Translations under genes and position numbers: made by a program
In this document: piece after piece, positions 25,261 through 34,991 of the stretch
How positions within the stretch are numbered: the stretch's first letter is position 1
Layout of the letters: each line of letters starts with the position of its first letter
Source: Natronoarchaeum rubrum
Lineage (GTDB): Archaea; Halobacteriota; Halobacteria; Halobacteriales; Natronoarchaeaceae
Direction of reading: 5' to 3'
DNA length: 64,000 bases
NCBI RefSeq assembly: GCF_024494695.1
Contig: NZ_JANHDP010000001.1
Coordinates: 372,001-436,000 of the forward strand
The notes under the pieces: model-generated
Told to the model about the DNA's origin: nothing
What the model saw: only the letters and a program-made list of their open reading frames with translations
The model's database searches: none

Positions 25261-27609
25261 CTACTCCCGGTACCGCTCGCGCTCGGCCAGCGCCACGTCG
25301 CCGCCGTATCGATCGACGAGCGGCCGGAACGCGGCGCCGACCGCGCGCATGCACTGGCCCGACGAGTGGAAGCCGAGGCGTTCCTCGACCGTCTCCCAGT
25401 CGCGGGCCTGCAGAACGCGCAGGACGAGCAGGCGTTCCTGACGGTCGTCGAGACGCCGTTCCCCGGCGTCGCCGTCGGAGCGCGAATCCGAGTCGAGGAA
25501 GTACGCCGCGGCGAGCCGTCTGAACGGCCGCGGCGAGACGTCGAACAGTCCCGGCCCGTAGGACGACCCGACGACGACGCGCCACTCCCAGTCGGTCAGC
25601 TCCAGCTCGGGGTCGGCGTCGACAGCTCGCAGCGCAGCCCGCACGACGTCGGGATCGAGATCGGCCAACCGATCCGAGAGCACCGAAGGGATCCGGCGCG
25701 CGAACCGCGCCGCGGTCCGATCTCGCAGATCGCGGCCGGCGTCGGTCAGCGGATCGAGCATGATCGCCGAGTACTCGCCGCTGGCGTCGTTGCGCGTCGT
25801 CGAGAGGTGTAGCGTCGCGAAGCCGTTCGATGCCCAGAAATCGAGGAGCTCCGGCGTGGCGCCGTAGCCGACGCCGACCCAGTCGAGGCCCGCGCCGTCG
25901 GCCGCGCTCGCCCGCTCGCGGACGGCCGAGAGGAGTTCGGAGCCCAGCCCGCGCGAGCGCGCGGCGTGATGCGTGGCGATCCGGAGGACGCGCCAGCCGG
26001 CGGGCGCCGCGGCGTCCTCGTCGCGGAGCTGCGTCGTCAGCACGTCGGGCAGCATGTTCCCGCGCACGCGCTCGCCGTCGTACATGTCGGCGCGCAGGGC
26101 CGCCGGCAGGCCGCCCTCGCGGGCCAGCAGCGCGACCGAGACGACGTGACCGTCGACGAGCAGCGCCTCGACGGCGAGATTCGGCGCGTCCAGTAGCCGT
26201 GCGAGGTCGTTCGGCTCGGTGCGGTAGTGAGCGAGCACGAGCAGGCCGAACGTCTCGCGCAGCAGGGTCGGGTCGGCCAGCAGATCGTCGGCGTCGAGCC
26301 GACGCCGTTCGGCGGTCTCGGGATCGGCGTCGGCGACCAGTTGCTCGACCGGCGGGCGGGCGTCCAGCAGCAGGGCGTCGAACGCCCAGACTTCCACCGG
26401 ATCGCCAGCCGCGTAGCGGATCGGCTCGGCGAGCGTCGCGTCGGTCACCTCGTGGCGGCTCTCGCCGAGTCGATCGCGGAACCGAACCGAGAACCCCCGG
26501 CCCGCGCCCTCGTAGCCGTGGACGGTCGTCGCGAAGGCGACGCGATCGGCGTCGAGAAAGCCTTCGAGCAGGCGGACCGGCAGCGCGGCGGCCTCGTCGA
26601 CGATCACCGCGTCGGCCTCGCCGACTCGCTCGACGGCGTCGGTCGGCTCCGCGAAGGTTAGCGAACCTCCCCCGGGGCGGTCGATCCGACGCGGAACGTC
26701 TCGACCGTTCGACGCCGCTGTGTCGGCGTCGTTCCGGCCGTTCGCGTCCAGTTCGGCCAGCAGCTCGTCGGCGCGCGCGAAGAGTTCGCGGGCGCCACGG
26801 AACTCCGCCGCGGTCACGAGCACGTCGGCGCCGTCGGCGACGAGGCTCCCGGCGGCCAGCCCCGCCGCGCTGGACTTTCCCCGGCCCCGGTCGGCCTCGA
26901 TGACGACTGCCTGTTCGTCACCGACATCTCCTTCGCACCGGTCGTCCCCGGCAGTCCCGAGCGCCGCCAGCGCGCTCAGGGCGTCGGCCTGATCGCCGGT
27001 CAGGCACGCTTCGTACGCTTCGGCCGGGAACGGGCCTCCGGCGGCCGACGCCGCGGTCGCTTCGGCGTCCCGCCCGACGAGTCGGGGAGCCGGATCGGTG
27101 AGCCCGTCGTCCTCGACGGTGCCGGCGTCGACGTCGACGATCGCGACGCCGCGGTGGGCGCGCAGCGTCTCGACAAACCGTCGCCTGAAGTGCCCCGTCA
27201 CGTCGTCGACCGCGAACGGCGGGACGGCAAGGCTCTCGTCGAAGCCGTCGCGGCGCTCGGGCCACTCGTCCAGCGGCGGCGCGAGCAGGACGAGCAGGCC
27301 GCCGCCGTCGACCGCGCCGACTACCCGACCGACCGCGTTCGGTCGCAGCGCGTCGTGGCAGTCGATCGCGACTGCGTCGCGAGTGGTTCCGAGCAGTTCG
27401 ATCGCGCGGCGCTGCTCGACCTGCTCGCAGCCCAGGCGGTCGTCGGGACCCAGCAGCGTCGTCGCGCCGCGGTTGACGTCCGCGGCGTCGAGCGATTCGG
27501 CTGCGGCGTCGTAACAGCGGTCTCGGTCGCCCGCGAGCACCAGCAGGCGGCGCTCGTCGAGCGCGGCGGCCTCCTCGCGAAGCGCGGCGGCGACGGCGGG
27601 AGTAGTCAC
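25261..27609 (-). CDS. tmcA: tRNA(Met) cytidine acetyltransferase TmcA
   Basis: 782 residues. TmcA makes N4-acetylcytidine (and in archaea can modify many RNA sites) using acetyl-CoA and ATP. Order of domains: a Rossmann-like N-terminal domain, an RNA-helicase-like ATPase with P-loop [13 protein letters not shown] (about 236-248) and [18 protein letters not shown], a GNAT acetyltransferase domain ([36 protein letters not shown]), and a helical C-terminal tail ([17 protein letters not shown]). The GTG at 27609 is chosen; the long open frame beyond it is antisense to the L7Ae operon. Confidence 0.93.
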   Translation of the reverse strand: MTTPAVAAALREEAAALDERRLLVLAGDRDRCYDAAAESLDAADVNRGATTLLGPDDRLGCEQVEQRRAIELLGTTRDAVAIDCHDALRPNAVGRVVGAVDGGGLLVLLAPPLDEWPERRDGFDESLAVPPFAVDDVTGHFRRRFVETLRAHRGVAIVDVDAGTVEDDGLTDPAPRLVGRDAEATAASAAGGPFPAEAYEACLTGDQADALSALAALGTAGDDRCEGDVGDEQAVVIEADRGRGKSSAAGLAAGSLVADGADVLVTAAEFRGARELFARADELLAELDANGRNDADTAASNGRDVPRRIDRPGGGSLTFAEPTDAVERVGEADAVIVDEAAALPVRLLEGFLDADRVAFATTVHGYEGAGRGFSVRFRDRLGESRHEVTDATLAEPIRYAAGDPVEVWAFDALLLDARPPVEQLVADADPETAERRRLDADDLLADPTLLRETFGLLVLAHYRTEPNDLARLLDAPNLAVEALLVDGHVVSVALLAREGGLPAALRADMYDGERVRGNMLPDVLTTQLRDEDAAAPAGWRVLRIATHHAARSRGLGSELLSAVRERASAADGAGLDWVGVGYGATPELLDFWASNGFATLHLSTTRNDASGEYSAIMLDPLTDAGRDLRDRTAARFARRIPSVLSDRLADLDPDVVRAALRAVDADPELELTDWEWRVVVGSSYGPGLFDVSPRPFRRLAAAYFLDSDSRSDGDAGERRLDDRQERLLVLRVLQARDWETVEERLGFHSSGQCMRAVGAAFRPLVDRYGGDVALAERERYRE

Positions 27610-27731
27610 TGTCGGTCCGTTGTCGGGTGGCGAAGTAATCTCTTGTCCTCGGCGCGTGGTCGTGGCGCGACGGCGGAGCGGCGCTGCCCGGCGTGTGTCG
27701 CCCTCCCACGGCCTCTCGCGTTTGAAAGCGC

Positions 27732-27738
27732 TTTTATG
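27732..27738 (+). promoter_or_regulatory. TATA-like element of the L7Ae operon
   Basis: TTTTATG in a GCGC-flanked context, about 165 bp before the L7Ae ATG. It predicts a transcript start near 27762 and therefore a leader of about 140 nt, which is unusual where leaderless mRNAs are the rule. Confidence 0.45.
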
Positions 27739-27807
27739 GGGTGGTGTGCAACGAAAGGTTACAGCCTGCGCGGGGTTGATGATGCTCCTAGCCACACAGG
27801 ACAGTCG

Positions 27808-27893
27808 CCGGCCGCCGTCGCGGCGGTCGGAGCGGACGGCCCAACACGCCGTCCGGACGGCAGGGGAGCGCGAGCCCACGCGCGGGAGGTGAT
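27808..27893 (+). promoter_or_regulatory. Structured 5' leader and strong Shine-Dalgarno of the L7Ae operon
   Basis: Three potential hairpins precede the start. Hairpin 1: CCGGCCGCCG (27808-27817) with CGGCGGTCGG (27821-27830). Hairpin 2: GGACGGC (27834-27840) with GCCGTCC (27848-27854) around a 7-nt loop; GGACGGC recurs at 27855-27861 and competes for the same partner. Hairpin 3: GCGCG (27868-27872) with CGCGC (27879-27883). Directly after comes GGAGGTGAT (27885-27893), a full match to the archaeal 16S rRNA tail, 7 nt before the ATG. L7Ae is itself an RNA-binding protein, so autoregulation is plausible. Confidence 0.55.
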
Positions 27894-27900
27894 CCAACAC

Positions 27901-28263
27901 ATGCCAGTATACGTAGACTTCGACGTCCCAGCCGACCTCCAGGACGACGCCGTTGACACCCTGGAAGTCGCCCGAGATACAGGAAGCGTGAAGAAAGGAA
28001 CCAACGAGACGACCAAGGCGGTCGAGCGCGGCAACGCCGAGCTCGTCTACGTCGCCGAGGACGTCCAGCCCGAGGAGATCGTGATGCACCTGCCCGAGCT
28101 CGCCGACGAGAAGGGTATTCCGGTCGTCTTCATCGAGACCCAGGACGACGTGGGTCACGCTGCCGGGCTGGAAGTCGGTAGCGCCGCCGCGGCGATCGTC
28201 GACGCCGGCGAGGCGTCCGACGACGTCGAGGAGATCGCCAACAAGGTCGAGGACCTTCAGTAG
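27901..28263 (+). CDS. rpl7ae: Ribosomal protein L7Ae
   Basis: 120 residues. L7Ae binds kink-turns in 23S rRNA, in box C/D and H/ACA guide RNAs and in RNase P RNA. The RNA-binding loop is [17 protein letters not shown], with the nearby [20 protein letters not shown] and a C-terminal AAAIVDAG. First gene of a four-gene operon (L7Ae, S28e, L24e, Ndk), an arrangement found widely in Euryarchaeota. Preceded by a structured leader with a perfect Shine-Dalgarno. Its snoRNP partners Nop5 and fibrillarin are encoded at 61-62.7 kb of the window. Confidence 0.97.
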   Translation: MPVYVDFDVPADLQDDAVDTLEVARDTGSVKKGTNETTKAVERGNAELVYVAEDVQPEEIVMHLPELADEKGIPVVFIETQDDVGHAAGLEVGSAAAAIVDAGEASDDVEEIANKVEDLQ

Positions 28264-28272
28264 AGATCTCCC

Positions 28273-28497
28273 ATGAGCGCAGAAGAGTCTGAAAGCGGAT
28301 CCACGCCCGCCGAAGTGATCGAGATCGTGGGCAAGACCGGGATGCACGGCGAGGCCATGCAGGTCAAGTGCCGCATCCGGGAGGGCGAAAACCAGGGCCG
28401 CATCATCACGCGGAACGTTCTGGGCCCCGTCCGAGAGGGCGACGTCCTCCAGCTCCGCGAGACCGCACGCGAAGCCGACTCCATCGGAGGTCAGTGA
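28273..28497 (+). CDS. rps28e: Ribosomal protein S28e
   Basis: 74 residues of the small-subunit protein S28e, which contacts mRNA near the exit site. The body [32 protein letters not shown] and the highly conserved [15 protein letters not shown] are all present, with a short acidic N-terminal tail. It lies 9 bp after rpl7ae and 2 bp before rpl24e, so translational coupling is likely. Confidence 0.97.
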   Translation: MSAEESESGSTPAEVIEIVGKTGMHGEAMQVKCRIREGENQGRIITRNVLGPVREGDVLQLRETAREADSIGGQ

Positions 28498-28499
28498 CG

Positions 28500-28823
28500 A
28501 TGCCCCAGACGAGAGAATGTGACTACTGCGGCGGCGACATCCCCCCGGGAACGGGCACGATGCTCGTCCGAACGAGCGGCCAGACGATCCACTACTGCTC
28601 CAGTAAGTGCGAGAAGAACGCCGACCTCGGTCGCGAACCTCGCGACGTCGAGTGGACCGAGTCCGGCGGAAGCCGCGAGCGCCGCGCCGCGGACGCCGAG
28701 GCCGAAGCCGCCGAGGAAGCCGAGGACGAACAGGACGCAGAGCAAGGCGTCGAGGCCGAGGAGGACTCGGAGTCCGACACCGAGGCTGACGAGGACGCCG
28801 AGTCCGAGGACGACGAAGAATGA
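28500..28823 (+). CDS. rpl24e: Ribosomal protein L24e with long acidic tail
   Basis: 107 residues. The first 57 form a normal archaeal L24e: zinc finger with Cys7-x2-Cys10 and Cys33-x3-Cys37 ([31 protein letters not shown]). The last 50 residues are an Ala/Glu/Asp/Ser tail with almost no other amino acids; the Haloarcula protein I recall is only about 66 residues. The tail would project as a highly negative disordered extension from the 50S subunit. Its stop overlaps the ndk start (ATGA at 28820). Confidence 0.92.
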   Translation: MPQTRECDYCGGDIPPGTGTMLVRTSGQTIHYCSSKCEKNADLGREPRDVEWTESGGSRERRAADAEAEAAEEAEDEQDAEQGVEAEEDSESDTEADEDAESEDDEE

Positions 28824-29284
28824 GCGAGCGCGAACGAACCTTCGTGATGGTCAAGCCCGACGCGTTCCAGCGCGGGCTCGCCGGCGAGATCATCTCCCGG
28901 TTCGAGGAGCGCGGCCTGAAGCTCGTCGGCATGAAGCTCGAAGTGCTCGACCGCGAGCACGCCGAAGAGCACTACGGCGAGCACGAGGACAAGCCGTTCT
29001 TCGACGACCTCGTCGAGTTCATCACGTCCGGTCCCGTCGTCCCGATGGTCTGGGAGGGCGAGGACGCCACCCGGCAGGTCCGCCAGATGATCGGCGCGAC
29101 CGATCCCGCGGAGGCCGCACCCGGCACGATCCGGGGCGACTACGCGCTGGATCTCGGCCGGAACGTCGTTCACGCCGCCGACCACGAGGACGAGGGCGCG
29201 AACGAACGCGAGATCGAGCTGTTCTTCGACGACGACGAACTCGTCGAGTACGACCAGCACGACGCGAGCTGGCTCTACGAGTAG
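28820..29284 (+). CDS. ndk: Nucleoside diphosphate kinase
   Basis: 154 residues. It moves the gamma-phosphate between nucleoside tri- and diphosphates through a phospho-His. The conserved start ([20 protein letters not shown]), the Kpn loop region and the active-site stretch [20 protein letters not shown] with the catalytic His are present. The usual HGSDS reads HAADH, a change seen in some halophilic enzymes. Last gene of the ribosomal operon, overlapping rpl24e by 4 bp. Confidence 0.96.
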   Translation: MSERERTFVMVKPDAFQRGLAGEIISRFEERGLKLVGMKLEVLDREHAEEHYGEHEDKPFFDDLVEFITSGPVVPMVWEGEDATRQVRQMIGATDPAEAAPGTIRGDYALDLGRNVVHAADHEDEGANEREIELFFDDDELVEYDQHDASWLYE

Positions 29285-29438
29285 CGCCGTCGGTTTCTCT
29301 TTCGTAACGCAGCGTCGACAGCGACTGCCGTCTTCGCGTCGGCGTCACGACGCAGTGGATTCTCGTCGCTCGCCGCGCTCGTCGCCCGACCCGCGCGAAA
29401 GGGAATCTGTTTTGGCCGAGGAAGGATTGCGCCCGTCC

Positions 29439-30434
29439 ATGAGCGATGCGAAGGAGCCCGACGACGCCGACGAGTCGATCCGGGACGCCGTCGAGCGGTC
29501 GCGTCACGGGGCGCCGGCCGCCGGGGCTGTCGTCCGCGACCGGTTCGAGACCCACGAGATATTTCAACGGATCATCGTCGCGGCCGACGAGGAGATTGGC
29601 ACGCGTCCGCGCGAGCTGTTCTTCAGCGGGCTCGCCGCCGGCTTCGCGATCACGATCACGTTCCTGCTGTACGCCTCGCTGTACGCCGAGACCGGCGGCA
29701 ACCCGATCCTGAGCGCGCTGCTGTACCCGCTCGGATTCATCTACATCATCCTCGGCGGCTACCAGCTCTACACCGAGAACACGCTCCCGCCGGTCGTGCT
29801 CGTGCTCGAACGGCTCGCGAGCTTCCCGGCGCTGTTTCGCGTCTGGACGATCGTCCTGATCGGCAACTTCGTCGGCGGCGGGCTGGGCGCGCTCGTGCTG
29901 GCCGAAACCGGCGTGCTGTCCAGCGGCGGCGCCGCGGCGGCCACGTCGATCGCGATGAAGGGGATTGAGACGCCGTTCTGGGACCTGTTCTTCAAGGCCG
30001 GCTTCGCCGGGCTGATCGTCGCGGGCGTCGTCTGGCTCGACTTCTCCGCGCGGGACACGATCTCCCGGCTCGCGCTCGTCTACATCGCCTTTCTGGCGGT
30101 CCCGTTCGGGAACTTATTCCACGTCGTCGTCTCGTTCACCGAGATGCTGTATCTCGTGATCCAGGGCCAGGCCGCGCTGTGGCCCGGCCTCACTGGGTTC
30201 GTGCTGCCCGTTCTGCTGGGCAACACGCTCGGCGGCGTCCTGCTGGTCACCGTCGTCAACTACTTCCAGACGACCGAGCGCCGCCTCGAAACTGCCCGCG
30301 AGAGCGGTCCGAAGCGACAGCTCGGCGTCCGCGAGTGGCTGTTGGGCGGGTTCGTCGGACGCTCGTACGTGCCGGCGAACGAGCCGGAACACGGGGACCC
30401 GGAGAGCGCGAATCCGCAAAAAAGCGACGACTGA
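29439..30434 (+). CDS. Formate/nitrite transporter (FNT) family protein
   Basis: 331 residues. FNT proteins are pentameric channels for small monovalent anions such as formate, nitrite or hydrosulfide. Six transmembrane segments are visible, with FNT-type half-helix motifs (LFFSGLAAGFAITITF, LIGNFVGGGLGAL, and LLGNTLGGVLLVTVVNY). It looks closest to the YfdC-like branch with a longer N-terminus. The C-terminal tail is charged. The start at 29439 gives an acidic cytoplasmic N-terminus; the open frame further upstream is probably untranslated. No formate or nitrite enzymes are nearby. Confidence 0.87.
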   Translation: MSDAKEPDDADESIRDAVERSRHGAPAAGAVVRDRFETHEIFQRIIVAADEEIGTRPRELFFSGLAAGFAITITFLLYASLYAETGGNPILSALLYPLGFIYIILGGYQLYTENTLPPVVLVLERLASFPALFRVWTIVLIGNFVGGGLGALVLAETGVLSSGGAAAATSIAMKGIETPFWDLFFKAGFAGLIVAGVVWLDFSARDTISRLALVYIAFLAVPFGNLFHVVVSFTEMLYLVIQGQAALWPGLTGFVLPVLLGNTLGGVLLVTVVNYFQTTERRLETARESGPKRQLGVREWLLGGFVGRSYVPANEPEHGDPESANPQKSDD

Positions 30435-30452
30435 CGCCGCACTGACGGGGTC

Positions 30453-33125
30453 TTACTCCTCGTCGTCCTCGACGAGCCGTTTTGCTGCGAGACCGGCGCC
30501 GCCGACCGCGCCGAGCAGCCCGGTTCCGACGCCGAAGCCGGGCAGGCCGTCGTCACTACTCGAATCGTCCGTCTCCGAACTGTTTGTGCCGTCGTCCTCG
30601 TCGGTGCCGTCAGCGCCGCTCCCGTTCGAACCACTCCCGCCATCGGCGTCGTCGCCGTCCTGCAGGCCGTCGCTGTCATCGCTCTGGCCGCCGTCGCTGT
30701 CGTCCCGACCGTCGTCGGGTTGCTCCTCGGTCGGATCGCGAGCGTCTGCGGGGTCGATCGTCTCGACGGCGTCGACGACCGCGACGCTCTCGACGGTGGC
30801 CTCGATGCCGGCGTCGGTCGCGTCGACGCTCGTTCCCGCCTCGCCGACGTACTCCGCGGCGCTCAGGTCGCCTTCGACCGACACCGTCGCGGGTTCGGGG
30901 GCGAAGTTGAGGAACACGTACACGCGCTGTCCGGGATCGGGGTCGTCGTCGGACGGGTCGATCGATCGGACGAACGCGAACGCCCGGTCGTCGTCGCTCT
31001 CGTGCTCGACCGGGTCGATCGCGGCGTCGGCGGCCAGCGCGGGCAGGTCGTGGGTCTCGATCAGGCTCGCGTAGAAGTCGACGAGTTCCTGGTCCCACTC
31101 GCCCTCCTCGGGGTTTGTGCGGTCGGGCCAGTTCATGTAGCCCCGAGCGTTCTCGATGTAGTGGCTGATGTAGTCGAGCTCGCCCGGTGGTGTTCGCATT
31201 CCCGACTCCTGGCCGTAGTACAGCAGCGGGACGCCGGGGAGCGTAAACGTCGCCGCGCCGCCGGCTTTCTGGATCGACTTGGCGGTCTCGTAGTCGACCC
31301 CGCGGGTCTCCATGACGTCGACGATCGTCCGGGACTCGTCGTGGTTCTCGATGAACTGCAGGAACCGGGCGTGCTCGGGGAAGCCGTTGCCGTTCCGGTT
31401 CTCGTCGATCGTCGCGAGGTCGGCGATCGTGCCGCCGTCGCCCCACCAGGGAGCGTCCCCGGAGACCATCTGGTTCCGGAACGCGTAGGAGGCGTCCCGT
31501 CCGTAGTCGAGGTTGAACTCGGCCTCGTCGTAGCGCGGGTCCGGCGGCAACGACTCGTCGAGCATGAGCATGCGCTCGCCGTCGTACGTCGAGTGCTCGC
31601 GCCGGACGCGCTCGGAGAGTTCCTTCCACATGCTGTGCTGGACGCCCCAGGCGACGTCGCAGCGGAAGCCGTCGACGATGCCGGCCCACTGATCGACCAC
31701 GTCGAGCGCCCACCGGCGCACGGCGGTGTTGTTGTAGTTGAGGTTCGCGAGGTCGCCCCAGCCGTAGTAGTCGCCGACCTCGCCTTGGGCCTGCCAGCGG
31801 TACCAGTCTGCGGCCTCGTCGTGGTTGGGATGCTCGCCGTCGGCGGTGTGGTTGAGCACGAGGTCGAACACGACCCGGATATCGTTCTCGTGGCACGTCT
31901 CGACGAACGACTCGAACTCCGCCATCGTCCCCAGCCCGGGATCGACGGTGCCGTGATCGGTGATGTTGTACCCGTGGACGAACCCGTCGCTGCGCTCGTC
32001 GGTCGCGAAGGCCGGGTGGATCGGCGTCATCCACAGCGCGTCGACGCCCAGCTCCGACAGGTGCTTGACGCGCTCTTCGAGCTTGCCGAACGTCGTCTGA
32101 TCCTCGGGACCGCCCGCGAACCGACGGGTGAAAATCTCGTAGATTGTCGCGTTCGACAGCCACTCGGGCGGCTCGTTCGCCCGGCTCACCGTCGCCGAGC
32201 CGCTCTCGTAGTCGACCCGGACCTGATCGGCGACGCTCGGCGCGTGGTACGGTTCGCCGTCGTCGGAGGCCGTGTGATCCGGATGCTCGTAGGCGACACC
32301 GTACACCGAGAGCTGTTCGTCGTCGGCGTCCAGCTCGCTCTCGGGAATTTCGAGGCGCCGCGCGACCTCGTATCGGCCGCCGTCGCGGGGCTCGCGGACG
32401 ATCCAGTCCTCGTCGATGCCGTCGATCGACGACCGGTCGTCGACGAGGAACTCGACGTCGAGCTGCGACGCCGCGACGAGGTTGTCGGGGTTCGCCGCGA
32501 CGTCGGCGTCGACGACGACCGCTCCGGCGTCGACGTCGTACTCGCCGTCGAGCCGGATCCGCGGACGCGTCTGCTCTTGGGGGTAGTTGGGATCGACCGA
32601 GGGTTCCGGGAACACTCGGATCGTCTTCTCGTAGGTCGATGTCTCGCCGTCGGGCGCGCGTTCGGTCAGCTCCAGCCGGTAGGTGCCGGGCACCTCGGCC
32701 TCGAAGCTCACGACGCTGCCGTCGGGCTCGGCGACGGCGTCTTCGTACACGCCGAGCGGATCGGAGCTACCGGACGGACTGTCGACTACCGACCACTCGT
32801 AGTCGGCGTCGGGGTTCGGATTCCACGGTGCGAGCCCGTCGCGAGGGTAGGATTCGGTTCCGGTGTCGTCGGACCAGTTGTACTTGGCCGCCGCGGGATG
32901 GTCGGCGTCGGTCCCGAGCGGGTCGTCGAGCGCGGCCATTCCGCCGCCCGCGTTCGTGAACCGGGGCGGCCCGGCGCTCGTCTCGCCCGCGTGGCCGTCG
33001 GCAGCTTCGATTCCGACGGCGGAACGCTCGCCCGCAGCCAGCGAGAGCGCCCCGAGGCCGGCGAGGCCGCCGAGGAACGACCGGCGTCGAACTCCGCCGT
33101 CGGGACCGTCGTCGTCCGAACTCAC
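30453..33125 (-). CDS. Secreted alpha-amylase (GH13) with PGF-CTERM anchor
   Basis: 890 residues. It hydrolyses alpha-1,4-glucans outside the cell. Layout: a Tat signal (VRRRSFLGGLAGLGALSLAA), a beta-rich N-terminal region to about 320, then the GH13 barrel with all four regions (VVFDLVLNHT; GFRCDVAWG with the nucleophile Asp; LMLDESLP with the acid Glu; FIENHDES). An all-beta C domain follows, then a Ser/Gly/Asp linker of about 60 residues, and a PGF-CTERM end (LPGFGVGTGLLGAVGG plus a helix). The last suggests processing by archaeosortase A and lipid attachment at the surface. Confidence 0.93.
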   Translation of the reverse strand: MSSDDDGPDGGVRRRSFLGGLAGLGALSLAAGERSAVGIEAADGHAGETSAGPPRFTNAGGGMAALDDPLGTDADHPAAAKYNWSDDTGTESYPRDGLAPWNPNPDADYEWSVVDSPSGSSDPLGVYEDAVAEPDGSVVSFEAEVPGTYRLELTERAPDGETSTYEKTIRVFPEPSVDPNYPQEQTRPRIRLDGEYDVDAGAVVVDADVAANPDNLVAASQLDVEFLVDDRSSIDGIDEDWIVREPRDGGRYEVARRLEIPESELDADDEQLSVYGVAYEHPDHTASDDGEPYHAPSVADQVRVDYESGSATVSRANEPPEWLSNATIYEIFTRRFAGGPEDQTTFGKLEERVKHLSELGVDALWMTPIHPAFATDERSDGFVHGYNITDHGTVDPGLGTMAEFESFVETCHENDIRVVFDLVLNHTADGEHPNHDEAADWYRWQAQGEVGDYYGWGDLANLNYNNTAVRRWALDVVDQWAGIVDGFRCDVAWGVQHSMWKELSERVRREHSTYDGERMLMLDESLPPDPRYDEAEFNLDYGRDASYAFRNQMVSGDAPWWGDGGTIADLATIDENRNGNGFPEHARFLQFIENHDESRTIVDVMETRGVDYETAKSIQKAGGAATFTLPGVPLLYYGQESGMRTPPGELDYISHYIENARGYMNWPDRTNPEEGEWDQELVDFYASLIETHDLPALAADAAIDPVEHESDDDRAFAFVRSIDPSDDDPDPGQRVYVFLNFAPEPATVSVEGDLSAAEYVGEAGTSVDATDAGIEATVESVAVVDAVETIDPADARDPTEEQPDDGRDDSDGGQSDDSDGLQDGDDADGGSGSNGSGADGTDEDDGTNSSETDDSSSDDGLPGFGVGTGLLGAVGGAGLAAKRLVEDDEE

Positions 33126-33260
33126 GCGGCCACCGACCCCCGTTCGGTCCGCTCCGAAGCGCCGGAGCGGGGGGCGTCGTCGGCGTCAGCACCGACGAAC
33201 GGGGAGCATACTCGGGAGCCGTCAACAAACGACCGCAGATCGGATTTCGCTAGCACGATA

Positions 33261-33297
33261 CGTGTTACGAGATAGTTCTTCACACTTGTAATACACG
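33261..33297. repeat. Imperfect inverted repeat upstream of the amylase gene
   Basis: CGTGTTAC (33261-33268) and GTAATACACG (33288-33297) pair imperfectly around a 19-bp centre, about 140 bp upstream of the amylase start. It might be a regulator site. The rest of the 33126-33374 spacer shows no gene. Confidence 0.3.
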
Positions 33298-33308
33298 CTT
33301 ACAGTCTA

Positions 33309-33326
33309 GAAAAATTAGATAAAATC
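33309..33326 (-). terminator. T-rich terminator after pyrI
   Basis: On the minus strand the sequence reads TTTATCTAATTTTTCTAG starting about 50 bp beyond the pyrI stop. Oligo-T tracts of this kind end transcription in archaea. It lies between pyrI and the co-oriented amylase gene and would separate the two units. Confidence 0.5.
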
Positions 33327-33374
33327 GTGTAGGAATATCGGGGGACGGACCCGAACGGGCGTCGCGTCGGAGGG

Positions 33375-33833
33375 TCAGCTGTCGATGTGTGCCGCCAGCT
33401 CCTCGCGGATGATCGTCTCGCAGTAGACGCACCGAACTTCGTCGTCGAGCACCTCGAACTTCGAGTCGACGGGCTCGTCGTCGGTCGTGATGCAGTTGCG
33501 GTTCGGACACGAGAGGATCCCCTCGACGAACTCGGGGCGGTCGAGTCGGCGCTTGTCGACGACGTCGTACTCGTCGACGATGTTGATCGTCGCGTCGGGC
33601 GCGATCAGCGAGAGCACGTCGACTTCGCCCTGACTGAGTTCGCGGCCCTCGACCTTGACGATGTCCTTGCGGCCGAGTCGGTCGCTGGGAACGTTCATGC
33701 CGACGCTGACCTCCTCGCCGCCCGAGCCGTCGATGCCGAGAATCGCGAGCACGTTCAGCGCCTGCCCGCCGGGGACGTGGTCGATCACGGTGCCGTTGCG
33801 GATCTTGCTGACGCGCAGCTCGTGTTCGCTCAT
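33375..33833 (-). CDS. pyrI: Aspartate carbamoyltransferase regulatory subunit
   Basis: 152 residues. It binds nucleotide effectors and tunes the PyrB catalytic trimers. The effector domain begins [24 protein letters not shown], and the zinc domain has four Cys in CPNRNC and CVYC pairs. The start overlaps the end of pyrB by 4 bp, so the subunits are made in a coupled way. The ligand-site residues were not examined in detail. Confidence 0.96.
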   Translation of the reverse strand: MSEHELRVSKIRNGTVIDHVPGGQALNVLAILGIDGSGGEEVSVGMNVPSDRLGRKDIVKVEGRELSQGEVDVLSLIAPDATINIVDEYDVVDKRRLDRPEFVEGILSCPNRNCITTDDEPVDSKFEVLDDEVRCVYCETIIREELAAHIDS

Positions 33834-34759
33834 TCCTCGTCACCCCGTGCGTTCTCCAGAAGCATGTCCAGCAGCGCCATCCGCACCGGGACGCCGTTGT
33901 GCGCCTGCTCGAAGTAGTGGGCGTAGTCGGTCTCGTCGATCTCGGGGGCGATCTCGTCGACGCGGGGCAGCGGGTGCATCACGACGAGGTCGTCGGACGC
34001 CTGTTCCAGCGTGTCGGCGTCGATCTGATACTCGCCCGCGATGGCCCGGTACTCGTTCTCGTCGGGGAACCGCTCGCGCTGGATCCGCGTGACGTAGAGC
34101 ACGTCGAGTTCGGGGAGGATCGTCTCCAGATCTGTGTGTTGCCGCACTTTCGCGCCGGCCTCGTGGAGGTCGTAGCGGACGCTTCGCGGGAGCTTGAGGC
34201 TCTCCGGGCTGACGAAGTGCTGGCGGGCGTCGAAGTTCGTCAGCACGTTCGCCAGCGAGTGGACCGTCCGGCCGTACTTCAGGTCGCCCATGATGCCGAC
34301 GGTCAGGTCGTCCAGCCCGTCGGCGGCCTCGCGCATCGTGTACAGGTCCAGCAGCGTCTGGGTCGGGTGGTGGCCGGCGCCGTCGCCCGCGTTGACCAGC
34401 GGGACGTCGACGAACTCGCTGGCCATCCGGGCCGATCCCTCTTGGGGGTGGCGCAGCACCAGCGCGTCGGCGTACCCCTCGATCACGCGGACGGTGTCCG
34501 CGAGGCTCTCGCCTTTCTTGACGCTCGAGGAGTCGACCGACCCCATGTCGACGACGTCGCCGCCGAGGCGCTTGATCGCCGTCTCGAAGCTCATCTTCGT
34601 TCGCGTGCTCGGCTCGAAAAAGAGCAGACCGAGCAGCTTGTCCGCGTGGCGCTCCCGGACGGCCGCCGGGTTCGCGGCGATCTCTGCCGCGCGGTCGAGA
34701 ACCGCCTCGACGTCGTCCCGGGACAGCTGTTTCGCAGTGACGAGGTGCTCGTGCCGCAT
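33830..34759 (-). CDS. pyrB: Aspartate carbamoyltransferase catalytic subunit
   Basis: 309 residues. It makes N-carbamoyl-aspartate in pyrimidine synthesis. Carbamoyl-phosphate binding [15 protein letters not shown], the [13 protein letters not shown] loop, [16 protein letters not shown], and [16 protein letters not shown] are all present, with [15 protein letters not shown] at the end. The ATG at 34759 ([16 protein letters not shown]) fits the family; upstream codons are rejected as leader. It forms an operon with pyrI, divergent from the gene at 34992. Confidence 0.97.
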   Translation of the reverse strand: MRHEHLVTAKQLSRDDVEAVLDRAAEIAANPAAVRERHADKLLGLLFFEPSTRTKMSFETAIKRLGGDVVDMGSVDSSSVKKGESLADTVRVIEGYADALVLRHPQEGSARMASEFVDVPLVNAGDGAGHHPTQTLLDLYTMREAADGLDDLTVGIMGDLKYGRTVHSLANVLTNFDARQHFVSPESLKLPRSVRYDLHEAGAKVRQHTDLETILPELDVLYVTRIQRERFPDENEYRAIAGEYQIDADTLEQASDDLVVMHPLPRVDEIAPEIDETDYAHYFEQAHNGVPVRMALLDMLLENARGDEE

Positions 34760-34991
34760 TGTTAGCTTGGCGTCGCCGGTCCCTCTTGAATCTCCCCATT
34801 GAGTCCGATCCGTGCTCGCAGTCGGACTCGCCAGTGGGGGTCGACCGCCAGCCAGTCCGCCGTTAACCGTCGACACTCCGACCTTACCCGCGGTACGCGC
34901 GCGGTACCGGTGCCGGGAACGGACGAACTATCGACCCGGTTTATCCGGAGCGTGGTGGTACCACAGCGAGCCCGAACGGGCGTGATACTAC

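Noticed and set aside
27777..27782. Box C/D guide RNA in the L7Ae leader
   Set aside because: TGATGA matches box C, but I found no CTGA box D at a suitable distance, so a guide-RNA gene is not supported. It is only mentioned as part of the leader.
27610..28932. N-terminal extension of tmcA across the L7Ae operon
   Set aside because: Antisense to four well-supported genes; the TmcA family N-terminus starts at the GTG at 27609.
30720..33275. Long plus-strand open frame opposite the amylase
   Set aside because: It is antisense to the complete GH13 gene with its Tat signal and PGF-CTERM end; the composition (Arg/Val/Asp/Gly) is that of a shadow frame.
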